Shown here piece by piece: positions 1 through 9,374 of a DNA stretch of 64,000 nucleotides. The translations under genes and the position numbers were made by a program. Below the pieces are notes generated by a model. That model had not been told where the DNA came from. It searched no databases and saw only the letters and a program-made list of their open reading frames with translations. The DNA is from Pseudomonadota bacterium (GTDB lineage: Bacteria; Desulfobacterota; Desulfobulbia; Desulfobulbales; Desulfocapsaceae). The DNA is taken from assembly GCA_018817385.1 (NCBI GenBank), contig JAHIUA010000077.1:62001-126000 (forward strand). The letters run 5' to 3'. Position 1 is the stretch's first letter. Each line of letters begins with the position of its first letter.

Positions 1-1314
1 TCTGAGCATGGCTATGCCTTTGCCAACATCCGTCCCAATATGAACAAATCTGCGGCCGGTGCACGAGTGGATATCAGCATCGATATCGACAAAGGCGATC
101 TGGTATACATTCAACGTATCATGATCAAGGGCAACACCAGGACCCGTGACAATGTCATCAGACGAGAGTTGAAGATTGCAGAGGGCGGTATTTTTGACTC
201 CAAGGCCCTTCGTACCAGCACCCAGCGTCTTCAGCGGCTGGAATTTTTTGAAGAGGTAAATATCGTTCCGGCACCAGCTATGGATCCCACAAAAATGGAC
301 GTGACGGTCAACATCAAGGAAAAAAGTACTGGACAGTTCAGTATTGGTGCTGGATACAGTTCAGTCGACTCTTTCATGCTCATGGGTGAAATTTCGGAAA
401 ACAACTTCCTTGGCCGTGGTGACAAGCTCTCTTTTGTGGCCAACCTCAGCGGCACCAGCAACCGTTTCAACCTGGGATACACCAATCCACACCTTCGTGA
501 TTCCAAACTTTCCGTTGGTGCCGATCTCTTTAACTGGTTCCGCGAATATGATGACTACGACAAGGACTCCAAGGGTGGAGCCCTTCGTTTCGGCTATCCG
601 CTCTGGGAAAAATGGCACGGTTACGGGAGTTACAGCTACACCGACACCACCCTTTCCGACGTCTCTGAATATGCCTCCCAGATCATCATTGACTCCATGG
701 ACATCAATGTTACCAGTGCAGTCAAAGTCGGACTGGTCCGTGACAGCCGTGACCGGATAACAAATCCCAGTGAGGGATCACAAAACTCAGTTTCAGTAAA
801 ATATGCAGGTGGCCCCTTCGCCGGTGATGCCGAATTCACCAAACTTGAAGCCTTCAGCAGCTGGTATTTCCCCCTGCCCTGGACCACGGTTTTCCACTTC
901 AAGCTGGCTGGTGGCCAGGTATGGGAAAACGAAACAGGCAAGCTGCCGGTATACGAGCGTTTTTACCTCGGCGGAATCAACACCATCCGCGGTTTTGAAT
1001 ACGCCATGGTCAGTCCCATCGACTCTGAGACCGGTGACCGCATCGGTGGTGACAAGATGTGGTATAGCAATATCGAATACATCTTTCCAATTCTGACAGA
1101 AGCCGGGATCCAGGGTGTTGTCTTTTTAGATGCCGGGAAGGTCTTTGCCGATGATGAGGACTGGTCCGGTGACAGCTACAACAAGGCCGCAGGCCTGGAA
1201 ATGCGCTGGATGTCCCCCATGGGGCCCCTGCGTCTGGTGTGGGGTTACAACCTCGACCCGTCGGATGACGAAGACCAATCCGTATGGGATTTTTCCATCG
1301 GCGGTTCTTTCTAA
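1..1314 (+). CDS. bamA: BamA outer-membrane assembly factor, C-terminal part (5' truncated)
   Basis: The reading frame is open from base 1, so the gene starts upstream of the window; about 437 residues are visible. BamA folds and inserts beta-barrel proteins in the outer membrane. The first ~90 visible residues form the end of a POTRA-type periplasmic repeat (the IQRIMIKGNTRTRD stretch is typical of POTRA5). After that comes a surface-antigen/Omp85 barrel rich in alternating aromatic strands. The barrel carries the family's loop-6 arginine motif as IRGF (near base 1000) and ends in an aromatic C-terminal residue (SIGGSF), the usual outer-membrane barrel signal. A strong terminator follows 32 bases after the stop, so this is the last gene of its unit. 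Another Omp85 family member such as TamA is possible, but the length and motif fit BamA best. Confidence 0.9.
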   Translation, partial: SEHGYAFANIRPNMNKSAAGARVDISIDIDKGDLVYIQRIMIKGNTRTRDNVIRRELKIAEGGIFDSKALRTSTQRLQRLEFFEEVNIVPAPAMDPTKMDVTVNIKEKSTGQFSIGAGYSSVDSFMLMGEISENNFLGRGDKLSFVANLSGTSNRFNLGYTNPHLRDSKLSVGADLFNWFREYDDYDKDSKGGALRFGYPLWEKWHGYGSYSYTDTTLSDVSEYASQIIIDSMDINVTSAVKVGLVRDSRDRITNPSEGSQNSVSVKYAGGPFAGDAEFTKLEAFSSWYFPLPWTTVFHFKLAGGQVWENETGKLPVYERFYLGGINTIRGFEYAMVSPIDSETGDRIGGDKMWYSNIEYIFPILTEAGIQGVVFLDAGKVFADDEDWSGDSYNKAAGLEMRWMSPMGPLRLVWGYNLDPSDDEDQSVWDFSIGGSF

Positions 1315-1345
1315 ACCACTCACCACTCCCCAAACCTTTTTCCTT

Positions 1346-1384
1346 GCCGGCTGCATCGACCTTATGCAGCCGGCACTTTTTTTT
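1346..1384 (+). terminator. Rho-independent terminator after bamA
   Basis: An 11-bp perfect GC-rich stem (1346-1356 with 1364-1374) has a 7-base loop and is followed, after two bases (A and C), by an eight-base T run ending at 1384. It ends only five bases before the likely mfd start codon. Confidence 0.95.
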
Positions 1385-1389
1385 GACCC

Positions 1390-4300
1390 ATGCCTAACCT
1401 ATTACAGACGACTCTCCTTTCTCCGGGTACAACCCGCTCCCTGACTGCCCTGCGCGGAAGCTCTCCGTCTCTGCTCGCCGCCCTCCAGGCTGAATCCCAG
1501 CCCTGCTGCTGTATTGTCCCCGATGAAGATATGGTCGCCCTGGTGGAAGAAGACCTGAAACTCTTTACCGGTCTGCCAGTCTTCACCTATCCCGGCTATG
1601 AGATCCCCCCCTACACCCCGCTCTCGCCCGATCCGCACACCACTGCCGCACGGCTTTCCACCCTTTATAGTATTGGTGACATAGAGAGTTCGTTCATTCT
1701 GGTTATCTCGGCAGAGGCCCTGATGCGTCGTACCCTTCCCTGCAAGATCCTGTCTCGTAATGCCGAGCTGTTGATAGCAGGTGAAGAGTGTGACCGGGAC
1801 AAGCTGCTCCACAACCTCACTGCCTGTGGTTATGAGCAGGTGGCTCTGGTCCGGAGCGTCGGAGAATATTCAGTTCGTGGCGGTATAGTTGATATCTTTC
1901 CCCCCTCTTTTCTCGTCAAGGGAAGCCTGCACACCTTCCCTCTGCGTCTTGATTTCTTCGGAGATACTGTGGAATCCCTGCGCGGATTCAACCCCATCAG
2001 CCAGCGCTCCATCTCCGAACTGGAGGAGGCCATACTCCTCCCAGCCAGTGATATCTGTTATCCACCCCTTCATTCTCCACAACTGACTGAAATCTCTGCT
2101 GCCTTTCGTCGTCAAGGAAGGAAACTTTCCTGGAACAGTGAAGAGAGCAAAAGCCTCCAGGAGCAAACCAGACAGGGGCTGCGATTCCCCGGTATGGAAT
2201 TCTTCCTGCCACTCTTCTATCCTGATGCCAGCAAGATGGAAACAGTCCTCGACTTTCTCCCGGCCCATACCTGCCTGATTCATTTTTCTCCAGAGATGGA
2301 ACACCAAGCCATGGCACTGGTCGCCGAACGGATCGACACCAATTATGAGGAAGCTGAGACCTTTCATACCCCAGCCCTGCCCCCGGAGCAGATCTTTTCC
2401 CTCCCGGTCGAGCTCGAGAAATCGATGCACTCCTTTGCCCGCATTCACTGCTCCACAGTCACGGATTCAGATCTCCCCCATGCCCTGGCCACCACCAATC
2501 ACCAGATTCTCAAACAAGAGATCACCGTCCAACGCCGAGAACGAGGACTTATTCCTCCCCTTTCCGACCAGATTCGCCTGTGGCAGGACCAGGGAGACCA
2601 GGTCCTGCTCTGCTGCCGATCCCAGCGTCAGACGCAAACCCTGGCCGAATTAATAGCAAAACATCAGCATAGCATTGAACTCCTGACAGCGCCCTTGAAT
2701 TTGGCAACCCTGCCAAAAACGGGCCACAGCGATACCCTCTTTCTTTGCGATCAGCCGTTGAGTGCCGGATTCAGCCTCAATGGCCTGGGGATCCACATCC
2801 TTTCCGAAAGCGAACTTTTTGGAGAGATGCGCCTGGGAAACAGAAAGGGAAAAAAGGAAAAAGAGGGCGAACCACTTCTTTTTGCCGAACTCCACCATGA
2901 TGACGTGGTGGTTCATCGTGATCATGGCCTGGGCCGCTACCAGGGAATCTCCACCCTGGAACTCCAGGGGGTGGTCAACGATTATATGCTTATCGAATAC
3001 CGGGACGGGGACAAACTCTACCTGCCTGTGGATCGCCTCAACCTTATCAGCCGCTACGAGGGCCTCTCTGACCGCGAACCACGAATCGACAAGCTCGGCA
3101 GCCAGGCCTGGCGTTCAACAAAGGCAAAGGTCAAAGAAGAGGTGTGGAAAGTTGCCGAGGAACTCCTGGACATCTATGCCCGCCGTGAACTGCGCACAGG
3201 CAGACGTTTCTCTCCACCGGGAGAACTCTTCCACGAACTGGAGGAGTCTTTCCCTTATGATGAGACATCTGGGCAGGACAAGGCCATTACCGAGGTCATT
3301 GACGACTTGACCTCAGACAAGCCCATGGACCGGCTGATCTGCGGTGATGTGGGCTACGGAAAAACTGAGGTCGCCATCCGAGGGGCCTTCAAGGTAGTAG
3401 AAGATGGCTTTCAGGTCGCCATCCTGGTACCAACTACGGTCCTAGCCGAACAGCACGCCAAGACCTTCAGGGAGCGGATGCAGGGATTTCCAGTGACAGT
3501 CGAATGCATCAACCGCTTTAGGACTCCTGCTGAACAAAAACGTATCCTCAAAGAGCTTGCTGCTGGAAAGGTCGATATCATCATCGGCACCCATCGCTTA
3601 CTCTCCAAGGATGTGATTTACAAAGAACTGGGCCTGCTCATCATTGACGAAGAACATCGCTTCGGGGTCGCCCACAAGGAAAAGCTCAAAAAGATGAAGG
3701 CCGAGGTGGATATCCTGACCCTCACCGCCACTCCCATCCCCCGGACCCTGCAGATGTCCCTGCTCTCCATCAGAGATCTCTCGGTCATTTCCAGCCCACC
3801 GGAACATCGCCGTCCGGTAAAGACCTTTGTCTCCCGCTACGACGACCTGGTCATCAAAGAGGCCGTACTCAAAGAGATGCGCCGGGACGGGCAGGTCTTT
3901 TTTGTCCATAACCGGGTCAAATCCATTTACCGCATGGCCGCCACCGTCCAGGCCCTGGTACCAGAGGCCCGGATTGCCGTGGCTCATGGCCAGATGGGAG
4001 GCAAAGAGCTGGAAGAGATCATGGTCAAATTCGTTAACCGTGAACTCGATGTCCTCCTCTGTACCACGATCATAGAATCCGGCCTGGATATCCCCACAGC
4101 AAACACCATTATCATCAACCGTGCCGACATGCTGGGACTCGCCGAAATATACCAGCTCAGAGGACGAGTGGGCCGTTCTTCCAAGCAATCTTTTGCCTAC
4201 CTCCTGGTTCCCTCCCTCGACAGCCTGAGTAAGGATTCCAAGGATCGTCTCCGCGCCTTGATGGAATGCAATGAACTGGGTGGTGGCTTTAAACTGGCCA

Positions 4301-4935
4301 TGAGCGATCTCCAGATCCGAGGCGGCGGTAACCTCCTTGGTGTCTCTCAATCCGGTCATATTGCCGCCATCGGCTATGACCTCTATCTGGACCTCCTGCA
4401 AAAAACCGTGGCTGATATGAAGGCAAGGGCCAGCTCCGAGGACAACCGGCAGGATACTCTGGAGCAACTTGAACCGGAAATCAATCTCCAGATCTCCGCC
4501 TACATTCCCCAGGATTTCATTCCCGACATCAGTCAACGCTACGTAGCCTATCGCCGTATTGCCGCGCTCTCCACGGCCGACGAACAGGCCTATGATGACC
4601 TCATGGAAGAACTCACTGACCGCTATGGTCAGCTTCCACCGGAAACGACCAACCTCTTCAAGGTGGTCTCCCTCAAGAAAGATCTCTCTCTCCTGGGTAT
4701 CGAAAAGTTGGAGAAAGGAAAAGACACCCTGGTCTTTTCCTTCACCGAACGGACCCCCATAGACCCTGCGCGCCTCCTCACGTACCTGCAGCCAGGGAGC
4801 AAGAAGCGAAAGAAAACCCCACCCCGCCTCACTCCGGACGGACGCCTGATCATCTCGGCCTCCCTTGACTCCACCGACCAGCTGTTTACAATACTGCAAC
4901 AGACCTTCAGCGAACTCAATGCTCTTCAATCATAA
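1390..4935 (+). CDS. mfd: Transcription-repair coupling factor Mfd
   Basis: Mfd is a DNA translocase that removes RNA polymerase stalled at lesions and recruits UvrA. At 1181 residues it has the family length. Domains in order: a UvrB-like N-terminal part (~1-330), a CarD-like RNA-polymerase interaction domain beginning near residue 500 (DDVVVHRDHGLGRYQG), a superfamily-2 helicase core with Walker A GDVGYGKTE near residue 652 and DEEH box near 752, then helicase motifs (TATPIPRTLQ, LRGRVGRS) and the C-terminal TRCF domain. No Shine-Dalgarno sequence precedes this ATG, which lies directly after the bamA terminator; the next in-frame ATG is about 47 codons in and has none either. The nucleotidase gene starts 12 bases after the stop, suggesting one transcript. 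Confidence 0.96.
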   Translation: MPNLLQTTLLSPGTTRSLTALRGSSPSLLAALQAESQPCCCIVPDEDMVALVEEDLKLFTGLPVFTYPGYEIPPYTPLSPDPHTTAARLSTLYSIGDIESSFILVISAEALMRRTLPCKILSRNAELLIAGEECDRDKLLHNLTACGYEQVALVRSVGEYSVRGGIVDIFPPSFLVKGSLHTFPLRLDFFGDTVESLRGFNPISQRSISELEEAILLPASDICYPPLHSPQLTEISAAFRRQGRKLSWNSEESKSLQEQTRQGLRFPGMEFFLPLFYPDASKMETVLDFLPAHTCLIHFSPEMEHQAMALVAERIDTNYEEAETFHTPALPPEQIFSLPVELEKSMHSFARIHCSTVTDSDLPHALATTNHQILKQEITVQRRERGLIPPLSDQIRLWQDQGDQVLLCCRSQRQTQTLAELIAKHQHSIELLTAPLNLATLPKTGHSDTLFLCDQPLSAGFSLNGLGIHILSESELFGEMRLGNRKGKKEKEGEPLLFAELHHDDVVVHRDHGLGRYQGISTLELQGVVNDYMLIEYRDGDKLYLPVDRLNLISRYEGLSDREPRIDKLGSQAWRSTKAKVKEEVWKVAEELLDIYARRELRTGRRFSPPGELFHELEESFPYDETSGQDKAITEVIDDLTSDKPMDRLICGDVGYGKTEVAIRGAFKVVEDGFQVAILVPTTVLAEQHAKTFRERMQGFPVTVECINRFRTPAEQKRILKELAAGKVDIIIGTHRLLSKDVIYKELGLLIIDEEHRFGVAHKEKLKKMKAEVDILTLTATPIPRTLQMSLLSIRDLSVISSPPEHRRPVKTFVSRYDDLVIKEAVLKEMRRDGQVFFVHNRVKSIYRMAATVQALVPEARIAVAHGQMGGKELEEIMVKFVNRELDVLLCTTIIESGLDIPTANTIIINRADMLGLAEIYQLRGRVGRSSKQSFAYLLVPSLDSLSKDSKDRLRALMECNELGGGFKLAMSDLQIRGGGNLLGVSQSGHIAAIGYDLYLDLLQKTVADMKARASSEDNRQDTLEQLEPEINLQISAYIPQDFIPDISQRYVAYRRIAALSTADEQAYDDLMEELTDRYGQLPPETTNLFKVVSLKKDLSLLGIEKLEKGKDTLVFSFTERTPIDPARLLTYLQPGSKKRKKTPPRLTPDGRLIISASLDSTDQLFTILQQTFSELNALQS

Positions 4936-4947
4936 CAAGGCGCCATC

Positions 4948-5625
4948 ATGTCTCCCCCCCAAATAAAACCCGACTTTTCCTGGTCAGAAGTAGACACTGT
5001 CCTTCTCGATATGGATGGGACCCTGCTTGACAAGTACTTTGACGACCACTTCTGGGAAGAGTATGTCCCTAAAATATTCGCCGAAGTACATGGCCTCTCG
5101 GCTCAAGAGGCCCGCAAAGAGTTGCTCCTGCGCTACCAGAACGTGGAAAGCACCCTTCAGTGGGCAGACCTGGATTACTGGTCAGAGCAACTGGGCCTCG
5201 ACATCCCGGAACTGAAGTGCAAGGTAGATCACCTGATCCAGGTCCACCCCTATGTGGTCGATTTCCTCAATTATATGAAGAGGATCAACAAGCGTGTACA
5301 TCTGGTCACCAATGCCCATTCCAAGACCCTGGATCTTAAACTACGAAAGACGGTACTGGGCTCCCACCTTGACAGTATCGTCTGTGCCGAAGAAATAGGA
5401 TATGCCAAAGAAGAGCCACAGTTCTGGAGCAAACTCCACCAGCGGCTCCAGTTTGACAGAGAGCGAACCCTGCTCGCCGATGATACCGCAAAGGTCCTCC
5501 ATGCCGCCCGTCAATACGGGATAGGTTTCCTCATTTTTGTGGCCCGCCCCAGTTCACGACTGCCGGTGCAACACTCTGCCGATTTCCCCTCCGTCGTCTT
5601 TTTTAATGAGCTCATCTCTCAGTAA
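4948..5625 (+). CDS. yrfG: HAD-family GMP/IMP nucleotidase (YrfG-like)
   Basis: This 225-residue protein of the haloacid dehalogenase superfamily dephosphorylates purine mononucleotides in its best-known relative, E. coli YrfG. The first HAD motif is VLLDMDGTLLD, with the nucleophile and acid/base aspartates (near residues 21 and 23). The second motif is VTNAHS, and the acidic third motif is LLADD near residue 175. The stretch LDYWSEQLGLDI matches what I recall of YrfG itself almost exactly, which makes the subfamily call stronger than a plain HAD call. It follows mfd closely. The substrate is inferred from family, not from the sequence. Confidence 0.85.
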   Translation: MSPPQIKPDFSWSEVDTVLLDMDGTLLDKYFDDHFWEEYVPKIFAEVHGLSAQEARKELLLRYQNVESTLQWADLDYWSEQLGLDIPELKCKVDHLIQVHPYVVDFLNYMKRINKRVHLVTNAHSKTLDLKLRKTVLGSHLDSIVCAEEIGYAKEEPQFWSKLHQRLQFDRERTLLADDTAKVLHAARQYGIGFLIFVARPSSRLPVQHSADFPSVVFFNELISQ

Positions 5626-5792
5626 AATTTTCTCACCGACAAGTTCATTTTCATTTGGTGAACGTAGCAACGGTATGTTACATTTTGTGGCAATTGTCTC
5701 TCAGACCAATCCGTCTCAACTGAAAAATCCCTGGCCATGGCCACTGAAGCCACACTACCTATCTTGCCCACTATCCACGCAAAGGAGTTTTC

Positions 5793-6950
5793 ATGACACT
5801 CTCATCCTATGAAGCAAAAGACCTCTTCCAATGGCTCACCAACAAAGAGGACATCCTCGTTCTCGATGTCAGGAACAACAAGGATTTCAGTCGCTTTCAA
5901 GTGGAATCCCCTTATCCCTTTGATATGATCAATGTCTCCTATTACGACTTCATGGAGATTGAAGAAGAAAGTGTCGCCAAGGTTGCACAGGACCGTGCCA
6001 TCCGTATCGTCTGTGCCAAAGAAGGCTCGGCAAAATATGTGGGTGAGATTCTTGTCAAGTACGGCTTCGCTGATGTCCGCTACCTCAGTGGAGGAATCAA
6101 GACCTGGGGAAATCTCCTGGTGCCCAAACTGTTGCGCCGGGAAGAAGACTACAGCCTGTACCAGTTTATCCGCCCCGGAAAGGCCTCCTGCAGCTACGGA
6201 CTCTGTTCCGAGGCAGAGATGATGCTCTTCGATCCCAGCCGCAACATCGAATTTTATTTTGATTTTGCCAAAAGCCAGGGCTGCAAGATAATAAAGACCT
6301 TTGAGACCCATCTCCAGGCTGATTATATCGCCGGTTCTCGCATGATTGCCGAAAAGACAGGGGCAGAGTTCTGGGCTAACCAGAGTGATTTCAAGGCCGC
6401 CAAAACCAATCACAAACCCCTCACCGACGGTGAAAGCCACCGCTTCAGCAAGGGAGGTCCGGAGGTCAAGGTGATGTTCACTCCCGGTCATACCCCCGGT
6501 TCCACCACCTATCTCATCGACAACAAGTTTATGCTCTCGGGAGACACCATCTTTATCCAGTCCATTGGTCGCCCGGATCTGGGTGGCAAGGCCGTGGAAT
6601 GGGCCATTGTTCTCTTTGACACCCTGCAGAAAATCAAAAAGCTTGATGATAAGCTTTTGATCCTGCCCGGACACTATATGGACTGGAGCGAGGCCACAGA
6701 AGACCTCCTTTTCTCCTTACCCATCGGCCAGGCCAAGGAGCGCAACAAAGAAATATACTCCATCAGTAATGTGGAAGGCTTCATCCAGTTCATTCAAGAC
6801 AACATGCGTCCACAACCCCCTGAATACGGGACCATCCGTCTGGCCAACGCCAACCTCGAACAGTTTGAAGCAGAGAAACAGGAAGAACTTGACCTCGGCA
6901 AAAATGAGTGCGCCGCCACTGCCTATGCCAAAACCCAGGCAGCGGCCTGA
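5793..6950 (+). CDS. Rhodanese/metallo-beta-lactamase fusion (YrkH-like, persulfide dioxygenase relative)
   Basis: 385 residues. An N-terminal rhodanese domain (~1-110) has the candidate persulfide-accepting Cys74 in a CAKEGSA loop. It is followed by an MBL-fold domain (~120-310) and a C-terminal tail (LGKNECA) that I recall from Bacillus YrkH. Such fusions handle sulfane sulfur: the MBL part oxidises persulfide and the rhodanese part delivers or accepts it. Metal-site positions visible are THLQADY (H173, D177), PGHTPGS (H233), the GD pair at D251 and LPGH (H294). The usual second histidine of the HxHxDH motif is Gln175, and the position after Asp177 is Tyr. The gene stands alone, 167 bases after the nucleotidase gene, with an AAGGAG ribosome site. 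A sulfur-metabolism role fits the inferred host; activity is uncertain because of the substitution. Confidence 0.82.
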   Translation: MTLSSYEAKDLFQWLTNKEDILVLDVRNNKDFSRFQVESPYPFDMINVSYYDFMEIEEESVAKVAQDRAIRIVCAKEGSAKYVGEILVKYGFADVRYLSGGIKTWGNLLVPKLLRREEDYSLYQFIRPGKASCSYGLCSEAEMMLFDPSRNIEFYFDFAKSQGCKIIKTFETHLQADYIAGSRMIAEKTGAEFWANQSDFKAAKTNHKPLTDGESHRFSKGGPEVKVMFTPGHTPGSTTYLIDNKFMLSGDTIFIQSIGRPDLGGKAVEWAIVLFDTLQKIKKLDDKLLILPGHYMDWSEATEDLLFSLPIGQAKERNKEIYSISNVEGFIQFIQDNMRPQPPEYGTIRLANANLEQFEAEKQEELDLGKNECAATAYAKTQAAA

Positions 6951-6960
6951 TCCATAATCC

Positions 6961-7011
6961 AGCTCACAGGGCAGGGGGGAGAGCCTCTGTTATCTCCCCC
7001 CTGCCCGAGCT
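6961..7011 (+). terminator. Strong hairpin after the rhodanese/MBL gene; rest of gap 6951-7357 empty
   Basis: A perfect 14-bp stem (6969-6982 with 6993-7006) has a 10-base loop and is extended by a further 5-bp stem (6961-6965 with 7007-7011) across a 3-base bulge. There is no T run, so termination is inferred from position and strength. From 7012 to 7357 I see no gene, and no cobalamin-riboswitch core ahead of the receptor gene. Confidence 0.6.
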
Positions 7012-7357
7012 CCCATCATCAGGCACCTCAGATAAGGTGCTATGCAAGCCGACCATTCCCCCAAAGAAACGAGTTGCTATTGACTTCTAACTCACCGTTT
7101 GCGATACTTATATTGTCTCATTAACGTTCGCCACAGCACTGAGCGAGCAAACGGGTTGATAGCTGCATAAACACTATTGACCTGATCTTAAAAAGCGACA
7201 CATTATCTTCATCTTATCTGAAAAATGTGGATAAAACGCTGATGAACCACCTTATTCGTCTCGTTCCCTGTTGCAAGGATATACCGATACTAGGAGACCC
7301 CACTCTCAACTAGTCAGAAGATAACGTCCTTTTTTCAGCGAGTAAGGAGGACTCCCT

Positions 7358-9361
7358 GTGAAAAAACGTATTCTCTCATTGCTTTCTCTGGCCACTATTG
7401 TCTGCGGCCAGACAGACTTGGTGCAGGCCGAGGCGGAACCCGATTTTGGCGCCAGTGCCGAGGAGGAACTCCTCTTTCAAGACATTCCCTCTGTCTATAG
7501 CGCATCCAAATATGAACAGAAGGTCAGCCAAGCCCCGGCCCGGGTCAGTATTGTCACCCAGGAGGAGATTCAGCGTTACGGCTACCGCACCTTTGCCGAT
7601 ATCCTCCGCAGTCTGCCCGGATTTTACATCTCATACGACAATAATTACAGTTATGTCGGGGTACGCGGTTTTGGAATGCCAGGCGACTATAACACCCGTA
7701 TCCTGATGCTGGTGGATGGCCATCGCCTCAACGACAATATTTTTGACAGTGTCTATGTCGATACCGCATTTGTCCTCGATCTCGACCTCATTGATCGAGT
7801 CGAGGTAGTGCGCGGGCCCAGTTCTTCCCTCTATGGCAGCAACGCCTTTTTTGGGATCATTAATGTCATAACCAAGAAAGGCCGGGACCTGGACGGGATC
7901 GAATCATCGATCACTGCCGGCAGTCACCAGAGTTACCAGGGCCGCCTAAGCTACGGCAAGCGTTACCAAAATGGCCTGGAACTGCTGCTGTCTGGAAGCT
8001 ATTATGACAGCCAGGGGAGAACAAATCTCTATTATCAGGAATTTGATGACCCCGCCACCAACCACGGTGTAGCTGAAGAAGCTGATGATGACCGGTTTGA
8101 CCAGCTCTTTTTTCGTATGTCCTATGGTGACCTGAGCCTTGAAGCCCTTTATGCAGACAGGGAGAAGGGAATCCCCACAGCCCCCTGGGAAGTGGAATTC
8201 AACAATACTGGAACCCGCACCTGGGATACGCACTGGTTTGTTGATCTGCGCTATCAGCATCTCCATGAGAGCGGTACAGAGATTGCAGCACGCCTCTTTT
8301 TCGACCGCTACGACTATGATGGTGACTACGTCTACGACTATGGCCCACCATCTGATCTCGTCACCATCAAAGACCGAGACGTCGGCGAGTGGTGGGGCAG
8401 TGAGGTTCACGTTTCCCGTCATTTCTTCAGCGATCACCGTCTTACCCTGGGAGGAGAGTACCGTGGTTCTCTCACCCAGGAACAGAAGACCTATGATGCA
8501 TATGATCTCTGGCTCGACTCAAATCCGGAAATCAATGTCTGGGCCCTCTTCATCCAGGATGAATGGGCCTTACTGGACACTCTCCTTCTCAACGTTGGCC
8601 TCCGTCATGATCAATACGACAGTTTCGGTGCTTCGACCAACCCACGCCTGGCCCTGATCTACTCCCCCCTTGCCGAGACCACCCTCAAACTTTTATACGG
8701 CAGGGCCTTCCGCGCACCCACTGTCTATGAACTCTATTACCATGATGGCTACACCACTGCCAAACCCAATACCCAGATTGATCCAGAGACCATAGATTCC
8801 TTTGAATTAGTCTGGGAGCAACAACTGAACAGGAACGTCCGCAGCGCTGTCTCTCTCTATCACAATGAGATCAAACATCTTATTGCCTACACCGTGGACC
8901 CGGACGACGGCCTCTTCTATTTCGACAATCAAAATGCCGCCCAGGCCTATGGGACAGAATTTTCCATTGAAGGAAAATGGGACAACGGCTGCCTGGCCAA
9001 TCTCAGTTACACCTATCAGGACGCCGAAAACAAAGATACTGGAGAACGGCTGGTCAATTCACCCCTTCATATGGTAAAGCTGAATATCATGGCCCCAGTC
9101 GTCACCAATATCCTCGACGGTGGTCTCGAACTGCAGTATGAAAGTGGACGGAAGACCGTTTCCGGAGCTGAAACCGATGAGACGCTGTTGACCAACCTCG
9201 TCCTGGTCAGCAAGGGTTGGCTGAAGGGGATGACAGTTTCGACCGGAGTCTATAACCTCTTCGACGTGGCATATGACTTTCCCGGTTCCGAAGAACATGC
9301 TCAGGATATGCTCAGACAGGATGGCCGAACCTTCCAATTAAAGATTAACTACTTGTTCTAA
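7358..9361 (+). CDS. TonB-dependent outer-membrane receptor
   Basis: This 667-residue receptor begins at a GTG seven bases after an excellent AGTAAGGAGG site. It has a cationic, hydrophobic signal peptide (~1-24). A plug domain follows (~55-175, with VSIVTQEEIQRYGYRTFADI, VRGFGMPGDYNTRILMLVDG and VEVVRGPSSSLYGSNA), then a 22-strand-type barrel ending in INYLF. The family imports large or scarce ligands (metal chelates, vitamins, oligosaccharides) across the outer membrane using TonB energy. No ligand can be read from the sequence. It is followed within 13 bases by a solute-binding protein gene and then a sensor kinase, but no inner-membrane permease or ATPase, so it may feed a sensing pathway rather than uptake alone. 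Confidence 0.9.
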   Translation: MKKRILSLLSLATIVCGQTDLVQAEAEPDFGASAEEELLFQDIPSVYSASKYEQKVSQAPARVSIVTQEEIQRYGYRTFADILRSLPGFYISYDNNYSYVGVRGFGMPGDYNTRILMLVDGHRLNDNIFDSVYVDTAFVLDLDLIDRVEVVRGPSSSLYGSNAFFGIINVITKKGRDLDGIESSITAGSHQSYQGRLSYGKRYQNGLELLLSGSYYDSQGRTNLYYQEFDDPATNHGVAEEADDDRFDQLFFRMSYGDLSLEALYADREKGIPTAPWEVEFNNTGTRTWDTHWFVDLRYQHLHESGTEIAARLFFDRYDYDGDYVYDYGPPSDLVTIKDRDVGEWWGSEVHVSRHFFSDHRLTLGGEYRGSLTQEQKTYDAYDLWLDSNPEINVWALFIQDEWALLDTLLLNVGLRHDQYDSFGASTNPRLALIYSPLAETTLKLLYGRAFRAPTVYELYYHDGYTTAKPNTQIDPETIDSFELVWEQQLNRNVRSAVSLYHNEIKHLIAYTVDPDDGLFYFDNQNAAQAYGTEFSIEGKWDNGCLANLSYTYQDAENKDTGERLVNSPLHMVKLNIMAPVVTNILDGGLELQYESGRKTVSGAETDETLLTNLVLVSKGWLKGMTVSTGVYNLFDVAYDFPGSEEHAQDMLRQDGRTFQLKINYLF

Positions 9362-9374
9362 TAGTTGAAACACC

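Noticed and set aside
3598-4929. A 443-codon open frame antisense to mfd
   Set aside because: It lies wholly opposite a well-conserved helicase region and has no recognisable motif; long antisense frames arise from the codon bias of mfd.
7012-7357. Possible cobalamin riboswitch before the TonB receptor
   Set aside because: No B12-box-like core or the expected pairing was found.
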